A stretch of DNA of 64,000 nucleotides from Peptoniphilus_A sp050943655 (GCF_050943655.1 NZ_JBMNPQ010000002.1:1-64000), one strand, 5' to 3'; counted from the first letter of the stretch, positions 52,653-61,329 are shown. Numbers and translations are program-made. The notes: generated by a model not told the origin, from the sequence alone.

Positions 52653-53477
52653 ATGGAAGAAAAAAGAATTAAAGAAATTAAAGATATTGAAAGATCTATA
52701 ATAAAAACATACAGACGCGATATATATAGACCCTTTGTACAGACAGTAGATAGATACGAGATGATTAGTCCAGGCGACAAAGTTGCCGTTGCAATTTCTG
52801 GTGGAAAGGACTCGCTTACTCTTGCAAAACTAATGCAGGAATTAAAGCGTCACAACAAAGTCCCCTTTGAACTAGAATTTATTGCAATGGATCCAGGATA
52901 CCTTCCTGAGAATAGAGAGAGGCTTCAGTTTAACTGCGAAAAACTTGGCATACCAGTTAAGATTCACGACTCCGATGTATTTGAAGTCGCAGAGAAGATG
53001 TCAAAGGGCAAAAGCCCATGCTACATGTGCGCTAGAATGAGGCGTGGAAACTTGTACGCAAGAGCACAAGAGCTTGGCTGCAATAAGCTTGCACTGGGTC
53101 ACCATTTTGATGATGTGATTGAGACTGTAATGCTAAATATAATTTATGCAGGCGACTTTAAGACGATGATGCCGAAGTTAAAATCACAAAACTTCGAAGG
53201 CTTGGAACTTATAAGGCCAATGTATATGGTTCACGAAGAGGCAATAATTAGATTTATGAATTCAACAGGCCTCAGTGCACTTGACTGCGCATGTACTGTT
53301 ACAAAGAAAAAATCTGGCAACAAGAGATTTTTTGTAAAAGATCTTATAAAAGAACTCAAAGAAGAAAACAAAAATGTTGATATAAATATATTGCGAGCAA
53401 CAGAGAATGTAAATTTTGAACAAATCTTAGGATTTAAGAAGAATGGAGAGAAACACGACTTTCTCGAATTTTATTAA
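52653..53477 (+). CDS. TtcA-like tRNA thiolation PP-loop protein
   Basis: An ATP-dependent PP-loop enzyme of the TtcA/TtuA family, which activates a tRNA base for sulfur transfer with a [4Fe-4S] cluster. The nucleotide loop AISGGKDSLTLAK lies near residue 48, the first cluster pair PCYMCARMRRG near 119 and a third Cys region DCACTVTKKKSG near 207. At 274 residues it fits the family. The start at 52653 (MEEKRIKE) is likely; an ATG at 52644 is an alternative. The exact tRNA position modified is not decided from sequence. It precedes exonuclease III by 15 bases. Confidence 0.87.
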   Translation: MEEKRIKEIKDIERSIIKTYRRDIYRPFVQTVDRYEMISPGDKVAVAISGGKDSLTLAKLMQELKRHNKVPFELEFIAMDPGYLPENRERLQFNCEKLGIPVKIHDSDVFEVAEKMSKGKSPCYMCARMRRGNLYARAQELGCNKLALGHHFDDVIETVMLNIIYAGDFKTMMPKLKSQNFEGLELIRPMYMVHEEAIIRFMNSTGLSALDCACTVTKKKSGNKRFFVKDLIKELKEENKNVDINILRATENVNFEQILGFKKNGEKHDFLEFY

Positions 53478-53492
53478 TGACTGGAGGAGTAA

Positions 53493-54257
53493 ATGGAAGA
53501 ATTAAAGTTTGTTTCTTGGAATGTAAACGGCTTAAGAGCTGCCGTTAAAAAAGGATTTTTGGATAGCTTCGCATCTCTTGATGCCGACATATTTGCGCTC
53601 CAAGAAATTAAAATGCAAGAGGGACAACTTGAAATAGACCTTAAAGACTACTTCGAATATTACAATTACGCGGAGAAAAAAGGCTATTCTGGCACTGCAG
53701 TTTTTACAAAAAAAGAACCTCTTAATGTAACTTATGGAATAAATATTAAGCATCACGACAACGAGGGACGCGTCATAACGCTTGAATACGAAAAATTTTA
53801 TTTCGTAACAGTTTATACACCAAATTCTAAGAGAAAACTCGAAAGGTTAGGGTATAGACAAGAGTGGGAAGATGACTTTAGAGACTATTTAAATAATCTA
53901 AGGAAGACAAAACCCGTAGTACTTTGTGGCGACCTAAACGTAGCTCACAAAGAAATAGATCTAGCTAACCCATCAACAAACAGAAAATCTGCAGGCTTTA
54001 CTGACGAAGAAAGAGAAAAATTTACTGAGCTCTTAGATAGCGGATATATCGACACATTTAGATACTTTTATCCAGACCTAAAAGACGAATATTCATGGTG
54101 GAGCTACTTCGCCAAATCACGTGAGAGAAACGTGGGCTGGAGAATCGACTACTTCGTCGTATCAGAAGAATTAAAAGATAACTTAGTAGACGCAAAAATT
54201 CATCAGGACATCTACGGATCAGATCACTGCCCTGTTGAACTAAAAATAAAATTATAA
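53493..54257 (+). CDS. xth: Exodeoxyribonuclease III (AP endonuclease)
   Basis: Cuts DNA at abasic sites and removes blocked 3' ends, the step after Ung in base-excision repair. The 254 residues carry all family motifs: SWNVNGLRAAVKKGF at the start, LQEIKMQ near residue 36, GDLNVAHKEIDLANP near 146, GWRIDYFVVS near 218 and the closing GSDHCPV. GGAGGAG precedes the ATG. It lies between a TtcA-like gene and a flavodiiron gene, all co-directional with short gaps, so the operon mixes DNA repair with oxygen defence. Confidence 0.95.
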   Translation: MEELKFVSWNVNGLRAAVKKGFLDSFASLDADIFALQEIKMQEGQLEIDLKDYFEYYNYAEKKGYSGTAVFTKKEPLNVTYGINIKHHDNEGRVITLEYEKFYFVTVYTPNSKRKLERLGYRQEWEDDFRDYLNNLRKTKPVVLCGDLNVAHKEIDLANPSTNRKSAGFTDEEREKFTELLDSGYIDTFRYFYPDLKDEYSWWSYFAKSRERNVGWRIDYFVVSEELKDNLVDAKIHQDIYGSDHCPVELKIKL

Positions 54258-54270
54258 AGGAGTATAGAAA

Positions 54271-55473
54271 ATGGAAAATTTATTATCAGTACCAATTAAA
54301 AACGACATCTATTACATTGGAACTAATGACAGACAAACACCACTTTTCGAAGGAATGTGGCCTCTGCCAAACGGAGTTGCATATAACTCATACCTAATTA
54401 AGGGCAAAAAAAATATCATAGTTGACCTTGTAAGAGTAAACACATCTTCAGTTTACCTAAACAAAGTTCAAGAACTTCTAGACGGAGAAGACCTTGACTA
54501 TATAATCATAAACCACATGGAACCTGACCACACATCATCAATAAAAGCAGTCCTTGACGTGTATCCAAAAGCAAAACTAATAACAAACAAAAGAGCCGTC
54601 GACATGCTAAACGCATACTACGAAATCGAAGACAACATCATCGTAGTAGGAGAAGGCGAAACACTAGAGCTCGGAGACCGCGAATTCACATTCTACACAA
54701 CACCAATGGTTCACTGGCCAGAGTCAATGGTAACTTATGAGGCAAAAACTAAAACACTTTTCTCACAAGATATCTTTGGAGGATTTGGAACACTTGATGG
54801 AGCAGTCTTTGACGACCAAGTAGAATTCACAAAACACTACCTAGAAGAAATCACAAGATACTATATAAATATAGTTGGAAAATATTCACAACAAGCACTT
54901 CGCGCACTAAAAAAACTAGAAGGACTAGACATCGAATTAATCTGTCCAGTGCACGGACCAATTTGGAGAGAAAACCCACAAAAAATCATCGACCTATACA
55001 CATCACTTGCAAAACAAGAAACAATTGACGGATGCGTAGTAATTTACGGCTCAATGTATGGAAACACAGAACAAATGGCAGAAGCAGTGGCAAAGGGTCT
55101 TGCAATAGGCGGAATCAAAGACATTAAAATCCGCGACATAACAAAAACACCTAACTCCTATCTACTATCAGACATCTGGAGATACAAGGGAGTAATACTA
55201 GGATCTTGCTCTTACGACAACAGCTTATTCCCTCCAATGAATTATCTACTAACAGAAATATCTCACCAAAGAATGAAGAACAACTACTGGGGTATCTTCG
55301 GTTCCTACTCATGGAGCGGTGGAGCACTAAAAACACTTAAAAAATATATGGAAGACGGAAAATACGACGTGCTTGACACACAACTAGAAATAAAAGGCGC
55401 AGCAAACGACGAAGAAATCGAAGCATTAATAAACTTTGGAAAAGAAATGGCTGCAAAAATACTAGACAAATAA
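54271..55473 (+). CDS. FprA-type flavodiiron protein
   Basis: Reduces oxygen to water, or nitric oxide to nitrous oxide, and protects anaerobes from air. Of the 400 residues, about 1-245 are the metallo-beta-lactamase-like domain with the di-iron ligands: HMEPDH near residue 81, a His in MVHWPESM near 147, SQDIFGGFG near 164 and CPVHGPIW near 226. About 255-400 are the flavodoxin domain, with the FMN loop YGSMYGNTEQMAE. Rubredoxin, the usual electron donor, is encoded separately at 11958. It is last in its operon and followed by a terminator. Confidence 0.95.
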   Translation: MENLLSVPIKNDIYYIGTNDRQTPLFEGMWPLPNGVAYNSYLIKGKKNIIVDLVRVNTSSVYLNKVQELLDGEDLDYIIINHMEPDHTSSIKAVLDVYPKAKLITNKRAVDMLNAYYEIEDNIIVVGEGETLELGDREFTFYTTPMVHWPESMVTYEAKTKTLFSQDIFGGFGTLDGAVFDDQVEFTKHYLEEITRYYINIVGKYSQQALRALKKLEGLDIELICPVHGPIWRENPQKIIDLYTSLAKQETIDGCVVIYGSMYGNTEQMAEAVAKGLAIGGIKDIKIRDITKTPNSYLLSDIWRYKGVILGSCSYDNSLFPPMNYLLTEISHQRMKNNYWGIFGSYSWSGGALKTLKKYMEDGKYDVLDTQLEIKGAANDEEIEALINFGKEMAAKILDK

Positions 55474-55505
55474 ATTAAAAAAATAAAAAAATAAATAGCT
55501 TAAAA

Positions 55506-55533
55506 AGTCTAATCGGTGAGGTTAGACTTTTTT
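55506..55533 (+). terminator. Terminator of the flavodiiron operon
   Basis: AGTCTAA pairs with TTAGACT around TCGGTGAGG, then TTTTTT. Confidence 0.85.
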
Positions 55534-55598
55534 GTATTTAAAAGGATTTAGAACCTTCGAGCGATGTGTTTTTTTGTGGAAGGCGCCTCACTAGAGAA

Positions 55599-56760
55599 GT
55601 CATCCTGAGCGAAGCCGAATGCAGAGCATGAGGCGCAGTCGAAGGATCTGTAGGGTTATGGTGGCGATGTGCCATCGTCTTGATACGACAAAGGTTTGGG
55701 GAATTTTCTCCTTGCCGTAGTTTCTTTAAAACGATTAGTTCTCGCTATAATGCTTTACAGATCTTTCGACTTCAAAAATCCTTACGGATTTTTTCCGCTC
55801 AAGATGACGGGTAGAAGACAACATTTGGTGTATACAATTTCGTTACGACATCAGAAAAATACCCACTCCAGCGTCATCCTGAGCGAAGCCGAATGCAGAG
55901 CATGAGGCGTAGTCGAAGGATCTGTAGGGTCACGGTGGCGATGTGTCGTCGTCTTGATGATGAAATGTTTAGGAGTTATATGCGGCAGGCGAGTTTCGGA
56001 AAAAGCCGTTAAAAATTTCATTTGTTTGAGCAAACCACAATAACTACTTCGAATTAAAGAAAAAAGCTATAGGGAAAAAACTTAACAAAAATTACAATCT
56101 GCGAGTTATGAAATTTAGGCTTTTTGCGGAGTACTAAATGACTAGATAAGTTCAACATGTTCTCCGAAGTGGGCGTTGGGGGCCTGAGTTGGTGCGCGAG
56201 AGCGATTTGGACAATCGCAACGGAGGAGCGGAAGCCCCCTTCCCTTCCTCGCAAAAGGAAATCCAAAACGCAGTTTTGAAATTAAGTTATATAAGGTTTA
56301 ACCTTGAGGTGCTCTTGCTAAAACGATTAGTTCTCGCTTGAACACTTTGCAGATCTTTCGACTTCAAAAATCCTTACGGATTTTTTCCGCTCAAGATGAC
56401 GGAGTGTGGGGCCGTCATCCTGAGCGAACGAAGTGAGTCGAAGGATCTGTAGGGTCACGGTGGCGATGTGTCATCGTCTTGATACGACAGCGGTTTGGGG
56501 AATTTTCCCCTTGTCTTAATTTCTTTAAGACGAATAGTTCTCGCTCGATAGCTTTGCAGATTCTTCGACTCGCACTTTGTGCTCGCTCAGAATGACGAGT
56601 AAGGGGAGACTGCGAGTGTTTTGGTTGATTTCTGATGGTTTTATTACTCCTTAAGGCCTTTTTGTTAAGACGACAAGTTCTCGCTCGATTACTTTACAGA
56701 TCTTTCACCCTTACGAGTACACGGCGACTCGAACAAAGCTCTCCATCAAAATGACGGAGT
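55599..56760 (+). repeat. Palindromic repeat cluster 9
   Basis: Between the flavodiiron and DUF1275 genes, both on the plus strand. It holds a short unit (55599-55810), a long unit (55872-56402), a short unit (56413-56597) whose right arm uses the stem ATTCT/AGAAT, and a right half (about 56640-56760) with the CCCTTACGAGTACACGGCG tip. A type II linker (CAATTTCGTTACGACATCAG) lies between the first two units. Several right arms here carry the AAAAATCC/GGATTTTT tip. No gene is seen between 55474 and 56844. Confidence 0.9.
55872..56402 (+). repeat. Long-form repeat, copy F
   Basis: Complete arms and first internal hairpin (with CGGAAAAAGCC on the left strand, one base changed). In the second hairpin the G-rich strand is replaced by GCGAGAGCGATTTGG while the C-rich strand is unchanged, so that stem is broken. 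This is the most diverged long copy. Confidence 0.87.
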
Positions 56761-56844
56761 GTGAGGCCGTCATCCTTATCCAAGTTTGCTATTCTCCCTT
56801 TATTTGGTAAAATATATGTGATTATTTTTTACGGAGGTTCTTAA

Positions 56845-57429
56845 GTGAAAGACAATGGTTTTTTCTTTAGGTTTAAGCTTATGCTACTTATGATTGCAAG
56901 CGGGATGATTAATGCTTACTGCGTTTTTAATTTTAAAATTCCCGTTACTCACCACACAGGCAATGCGACTGCTATTGCCCTCTCTATTTACGACTTAGAT
57001 AGGTTTCTTGTTTTAATTTCTATCTTCACTCTGTTCTTTTTAGGCTCCTTATGCGGCTCATATTTAACTTACGGCGACAAGTTTAAGAGGGGCTTTGTGA
57101 TTCTTGCAATTCTGACTTTTCTTTCTAATTTTCTTAAGGATAAAAGCGTATATCTTTTGACTTTCATCTTCGGCTTTCAAAATTCTCTTCTCATTAAGTA
57201 CGACGACACCCTCATCAGAAGTTCTCACATCACAGGATACCTTACAGACAGCGCTGCAATAATTGGAAGATTTTTTAGGGATAGAGATAATTCAAAGCTA
57301 CATATTAGTTTATTCTTCTTGACATCTATTTTCTTTTTTATTCTCGGCGGAGTTTTATTTTTATTTGCTGATGATTTTAGTCAAATTGTCGTAAGCATTA
57401 TCTATGTTTTTCTCGCCATAACTTTCTAA
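56845..57429 (+). CDS. DUF1275 (YoaK-like) membrane protein
   Basis: A 194-residue protein with about six membrane segments, matching the DUF1275/YoaK family: MLLMIASGMINAYCVFNF near residue 12, VTHHTGNATAIALSI near 34 and a GFQNSLL segment near 110 with RSSHITGYLTDSA at about 125. It starts with GTG eight bases after GGAGG. It is slightly shorter than the usual 210-230 residues. Function in the family is not established. A terminator follows. Confidence 0.82.
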   Translation: MKDNGFFFRFKLMLLMIASGMINAYCVFNFKIPVTHHTGNATAIALSIYDLDRFLVLISIFTLFFLGSLCGSYLTYGDKFKRGFVILAILTFLSNFLKDKSVYLLTFIFGFQNSLLIKYDDTLIRSSHITGYLTDSAAIIGRFFRDRDNSKLHISLFFLTSIFFFILGGVLFLFADDFSQIVVSIIYVFLAITF

Positions 57430-57442
57430 TTTTAAGCAATAA

Positions 57443-57482
57443 AAAAATGCCATTCCTATTTCTATAGTAAAATGGCATTTTT
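57443..57482. terminator. Terminator of the DUF1275 gene
   Basis: AAAAATGCCATT pairs with AATGGCATTTTT. T runs flank both strands. Confidence 0.82.
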
Positions 57483-57860
57483 AAAATGTAACTGAAATTT
57501 CCATCCAATGGTTACTTTTTGGTTCTAACACTCTTCCATCACTCTTTCTTAGATGAGCAAATATAACTTCATATTCGCTATTTTAAATTCTACGTTAAGT
57601 CTAATACTCTAAATATATAATTAAAAACTAGTCTAGTGAATATGACTCAAAGTTTCAACTCTAAAACTTTGTATCCAATAAATTGAATCTAATCTATATT
57701 GCAATAACATACATATCAAATTTACAACAATCTATATAAAAAGTCGTTGACTTATTAATTTTAAAAGAATCAAAAACTTTCTTCTGTATATAGTCGTGAT
57801 CAATATCGTTTTAATTGGATGGAGTTTTCAAGTTACGAACCAAATATTACTTTGCTAACG
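57481..57860 (-). pseudogene. Probable decayed coding remnant
   Basis: No intact gene lies between 57430 and 58022. On the minus strand, stretches with coding-like residue mix are broken by stops and shifts. One reads SEYEVIFAHLRKSDGR and continues VLEPKSNHWMEISVTF to a stop at 57481; another, upstream, reads HDYIQKKVFDSFKINKST and YIDCCKFDMYVIAI. A TATAAT lies upstream. I cannot name the ancestor. The signal could be chance in AT-rich DNA. Confidence 0.3.
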
Positions 57861-58022
57861 CTTTAGTATATTATTTGGTATTTCTATTATACCCAATAAG
57901 TTTAAAAATAACCAGCTTTTTTAAAATTTTTTAAAAATTTTTTTAATGTCTGTCTTACCATCTTATAATCTCTTTATTTAAGTCTAAAGTTTTTATGGGT
58001 ATCTATTTCATGAGGTGATTTT

Positions 58023-58385
58023 ATGAACACATTGATTGGATATAAAAAATGCAGCACTTGCAAAAATACTGAAAAACTTTTAAAGGAAATTCCCATGGAC
58101 TATAGCTACAGAGAAATCGACAAAGATCTCTTGAGCGTAGATGAGCTTAAAAAGATTAAAGAGGAAGCTGGGATCGAAATCAATAAACTATTTAACACAA
58201 GTGGCAAAGTCTATCGCGACATGAATTTAAAGGAAAAGAAAAATGAAATGTCAGATGAGGAAATTTATAAACTTCTCTCCTCAAACGGCATGCTAGTGAA
58301 AAGGCCTATTTTAATCACAGATGATGGTACTTTTGTTGGTCCTCAAGTTAAAAAATATTTGGTAAATTTAATAGAAAATAAGTAA
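58023..58385 (+). CDS. ArsC/Spx-family protein
   Basis: A 120-residue thioredoxin-fold protein of the arsenate-reductase-like (ArsC/Spx/YffB) family. The N-terminal KKCSTCKNTEKLL holds a CxxC pair (residues 10 and 13) and the late segment KRPILITDDGTFVGPQ matches the conserved RPI region with its key Arg. Family members are either thiol reductases or Spx-type regulators that bind RNA polymerase. No arsenic genes are nearby, so it is best treated as a YffB-like reductase of unknown target. AGGTGAT precedes the ATG. Confidence 0.86.
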   Translation: MNTLIGYKKCSTCKNTEKLLKEIPMDYSYREIDKDLLSVDELKKIKEEAGIEINKLFNTSGKVYRDMNLKEKKNEMSDEEIYKLLSSNGMLVKRPILITDDGTFVGPQVKKYLVNLIENK

Positions 58386-58391
58386 CAAAAA

Positions 58392-58414
58392 ACTCCTCAG
58401 CTTTGAGGAGTTTT
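58392..58414 (+). terminator. Terminator of the ArsC-like gene
   Basis: ACTCCTCA pairs with TGAGGAGT around a four-base loop, then TTTT. Confidence 0.82.
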
Positions 58415-58539
58415 CGTCCGTTTTCACGGTGTAAAAAAAGTAATTTATTTCATATGTTTGCAATAATGAATATTTTCTATACATATTTTCATAGATAAAA
58501 AATATATTTTTATTATCTTAACACCAATGTTTTTATTCG

Positions 58540-60078
58540 TCAAGCTTTTTCTAATTCACGAGAGAAAAATTTATCTATTTCTAAAAAGTACTCTGCCTTG
58601 GCAAGGACTAGGAGCTTATCTCCCGCTCTTATTTCATCACCTGCCACGGGCACAAATTCATAATTGTCCCTCTCGATTGAAATAATTATTAAATGCCTTG
58701 GGAAATTTATTTCTGCAAGAGTCTTGCCGATTATGTTTGACCCGGCGTTTACTCCGTATTCAAACACTGAATAGTCACTTAGATCTCTTTCTGGTGTCTC
58801 GAGCAAGTTTTTGTCCTTTAGCTGTCTTTCAAAAAGTGTCTCATAAATTGGATCGACTCTTAGTGCTTCTGCCACATAATATGAAACGACAACTACTACA
58901 GAAAGACCGATTAAGTGCTCAAATGTTGAAGTCATCTCACTTACAAGAATTATAGAAAGTATTGGACTTCTTACAACTGATGCAAGTATGCCGCTCATGC
59001 CAAGTATTATAAAGTTTACATAATAATTTTGAAGGCCATCTACTCCGTGCATTAGAGAATAAACAAGTGCGCCTGATGCGCCACCAATTACAAGAACTGG
59101 CAAAAATATTCCGCCCTGCACTCCACTTCCGTAGCAAAATGTAGTGAAGAGTAGTTTTATTACAATGATTAGAAGTATATACTTTAGTGGAAATTCGCTC
59201 TTTGCCATGTCCTCCAAAAGTCCGTGACCTCCACCTGTCATCTCAACAAAAGAGTATCCGACTAAAATAGCAACTCCCATTAGGACTGAGTATTTTAAAA
59301 CTTTTGAGTTAAATTTTTTGAAAAAGTCTTGAAACATCACAATTAATTTATTGAAGAATACTCCAACAATTCCAGTCACAAGTCCAACTATTACTGCAAC
59401 CCACATAAACTTTATTGGCATTGTCTCTTTTACTGCGAAGGAAAAAGATGTGTCATAACCCATTAAGACAAAGGAGATGTAGTTTGCAATAATTGATGCA
59501 ATTAGTGCAGGAAGAAGCACGAATTTTGAAAAAGATTTGTGAAGCTCCTCCATTGCAAAAATACATCCTGCCATTGGCGCATTAAAAGCTGCCGCAAGTC
59601 CTGCTGCGGCTCCCGCTGTAATCATGTACTTCACTTCGTCGGGCGGCCTTTTCATAAGCCTTCCAATAATCTTTGCACTGGCTCCACCCATTTGAATTGA
59701 TGGGCCCTCTCTTCCAAGTGAAAATCCCATTAAATTACCAAGACTTCCGCCGAGAATTTTAGAAAGCAGAACCTTTTCTGAATTCATGTCGAATTTTCCC
59801 AAGATCTCGCCCCTAATTTGAGGAATACCACTTCCTCCAGATAATGGTGCGATCTTTAACAAGTAGTTTATTGTCCATGAGATAACTACTGCCAATGCCA
59901 AAATTATTAATATATTTTTTAAATTAACACTTCCATAAAGATTTCCCCTTATGATTCCCATCTTCGAAACAATAAATCTATATAAAACAGAAAAAAGTCC
60001 CGCGATAGTTCCCACAATTATGGACTCAAAGAGGATCACGAATATTGTCTCTTCTTTTTTGTAAAAATTATCTCTCAT
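58540..60078 (-). CDS. ClC-type chloride channel/antiporter with TrkA-C domain
   Basis: A 512-residue membrane protein. The three selectivity motifs are GSGIPQ near residue 82, GREGPSIQMG near 122 and GVQGGIFLPVLVIGGASG near 318. GREGP contains the gating Glu; an external Glu typical of exchangers cannot be confirmed by eye. After the membrane part, residues about 430-512 form a TrkA-C (RCK-C) regulatory domain, starting near EYGVNAGSNIIGKTL. Its ATG overlaps the stop of the upstream gene by one base (TAATG), so the two are coupled. Confidence 0.9.
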   Translation of the reverse strand: MRDNFYKKEETIFVILFESIIVGTIAGLFSVLYRFIVSKMGIIRGNLYGSVNLKNILIILALAVVISWTINYLLKIAPLSGGSGIPQIRGEILGKFDMNSEKVLLSKILGGSLGNLMGFSLGREGPSIQMGGASAKIIGRLMKRPPDEVKYMITAGAAAGLAAAFNAPMAGCIFAMEELHKSFSKFVLLPALIASIIANYISFVLMGYDTSFSFAVKETMPIKFMWVAVIVGLVTGIVGVFFNKLIVMFQDFFKKFNSKVLKYSVLMGVAILVGYSFVEMTGGGHGLLEDMAKSEFPLKYILLIIVIKLLFTTFCYGSGVQGGIFLPVLVIGGASGALVYSLMHGVDGLQNYYVNFIILGMSGILASVVRSPILSIILVSEMTSTFEHLIGLSVVVVVSYYVAEALRVDPIYETLFERQLKDKNLLETPERDLSDYSVFEYGVNAGSNIIGKTLAEINFPRHLIIISIERDNYEFVPVAGDEIRAGDKLLVLAKAEYFLEIDKFFSRELEKA

Positions 60079-61277
60079 TATTTCATTCCTTTTTTAAGTT
60101 CGTCCCACTGCTTTTGGTCAAGCTTTAGAATTTCTATTGAATTTCTTTTTTTCTTAATTGCATCGGGCTTTGTGCTAAGCCTTAGATCCACTCTGTTGTA
60201 CAAAGTCCCCTTTAACTTTGAGCTAAATTTAAAACTCTTCCCCTTATTAACTTCCGAAAAGTCCGCGTGTATTTTTAAATTTTTGTCGTCGTGATAAATT
60301 AGCTTTTGCGTTATGGGATAGTAACTCATCCTAAACTCTCGCCCGTTAAAACTTCCAAAGATTGTGTTGTAATTTTCGTTTTCTTCTGTCGATAATTTTA
60401 TATTGATATCGGGAAGAATGAGCCAAAAATTATTATCCAAATCGAGCAGGTAGTCCTTGTCCATGGAATAAACCTTTTTTAAATTGCCCTCATCGTCAAT
60501 CTCCATAAATAACTCGAGCTCATCTCTATTTAAGAGGTCTTGGTCTAACTTTTTCTTTCTGCTGTTAAAAAATTCTGCAATCTTTTCATAAGAAAAGTCG
60601 CCCCTCGTCTTATAAAACTCAAAAGTCTTATCCATTAGAGCTTTAAACTTATCTGAATCTAGTACAATTTTATAATTACCCTTTGAGATGGTTCTAACTT
60701 TTGTCGACCTCAATAGACCGTTCCACTCATCTCTTACGTATTTTTTAAGCATGTGATTGTGCTCGCTGAGTGACTGCGGCACAGAAAAAAGATTTGGACT
60801 ATTAATGTCTACTCCCATATCACCAAGAGCCGTCGAATTGTTAGATAGGCTATTCATAGTGTTGGTGTCGATATAAAAGACGTAGGGAGAAAACTTGCTG
60901 TCTTCGATATACACTTCGTTATTTATGACGCTCTCTTCGTGAAACTCACTGTAGTCATTTACGCCGCTGTATTTTTTTAAAAGATATTTTGACTTGTTTG
61001 ACACGTCGTTTGTTAAAATGTATTGCCACTTCTCTTTATAAAAAATACCCTTATCTATAAATAAAGAGAGATTCATGTTTCCCTCAGACTTTATTTTATA
61101 ATAGAGGCTACTTATATCAAGTCCGTCAAAATAGTCATCTACAATATCCATCCCTCTACCTTCCACAGAATAGATTGCATTTGCAACAACTTTTTTGGGA
61201 TATGTATTAAATTTATAAAAGCTAAGAGCAAGGGCAAGTACTAAAAAAAGCCCAATAAAAATTCTTTTGTTTTTCAT
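60078..61277 (-). CDS. Membrane-anchored extracytoplasmic protein, unknown function
   Basis: I do not recognise this 399-residue protein. It has an N-terminal signal anchor (MKNKRIFIGLFLVLALALSF) with no lipobox or clear cleavage site, followed by a hydrophilic, Lys/Asp/Ser-rich chain that would sit outside the membrane. The chain has several long strands (RDEWNGLLRSTKVRTISKGN, then YKIVLDSDKF) reminiscent of beta-rich surface proteins. It overlaps the ClC gene by one base, so a shared function in ion transport or envelope sensing is plausible but unproven. Confidence 0.65.
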   Translation of the reverse strand: MKNKRIFIGLFLVLALALSFYKFNTYPKKVVANAIYSVEGRGMDIVDDYFDGLDISSLYYKIKSEGNMNLSLFIDKGIFYKEKWQYILTNDVSNKSKYLLKKYSGVNDYSEFHEESVINNEVYIEDSKFSPYVFYIDTNTMNSLSNNSTALGDMGVDINSPNLFSVPQSLSEHNHMLKKYVRDEWNGLLRSTKVRTISKGNYKIVLDSDKFKALMDKTFEFYKTRGDFSYEKIAEFFNSRKKKLDQDLLNRDELELFMEIDDEGNLKKVYSMDKDYLLDLDNNFWLILPDINIKLSTEENENYNTIFGSFNGREFRMSYYPITQKLIYHDDKNLKIHADFSEVNKGKSFKFSSKLKGTLYNRVDLRLSTKPDAIKKKRNSIEILKLDQKQWDELKKGMK

Positions 61278-61329
61278 CCTTTAACACCTATTAATAGTTT
61301 ACAACAAACTGAGAAAAATACAAAGAAAA

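Noticed and set aside
3240..56760. Insertion sequence with transposase
   Set aside because: The repeats have inverted arms, but no transposase frame or consistent target duplication is visible in any of the nine clusters. They can at most be non-autonomous elements.
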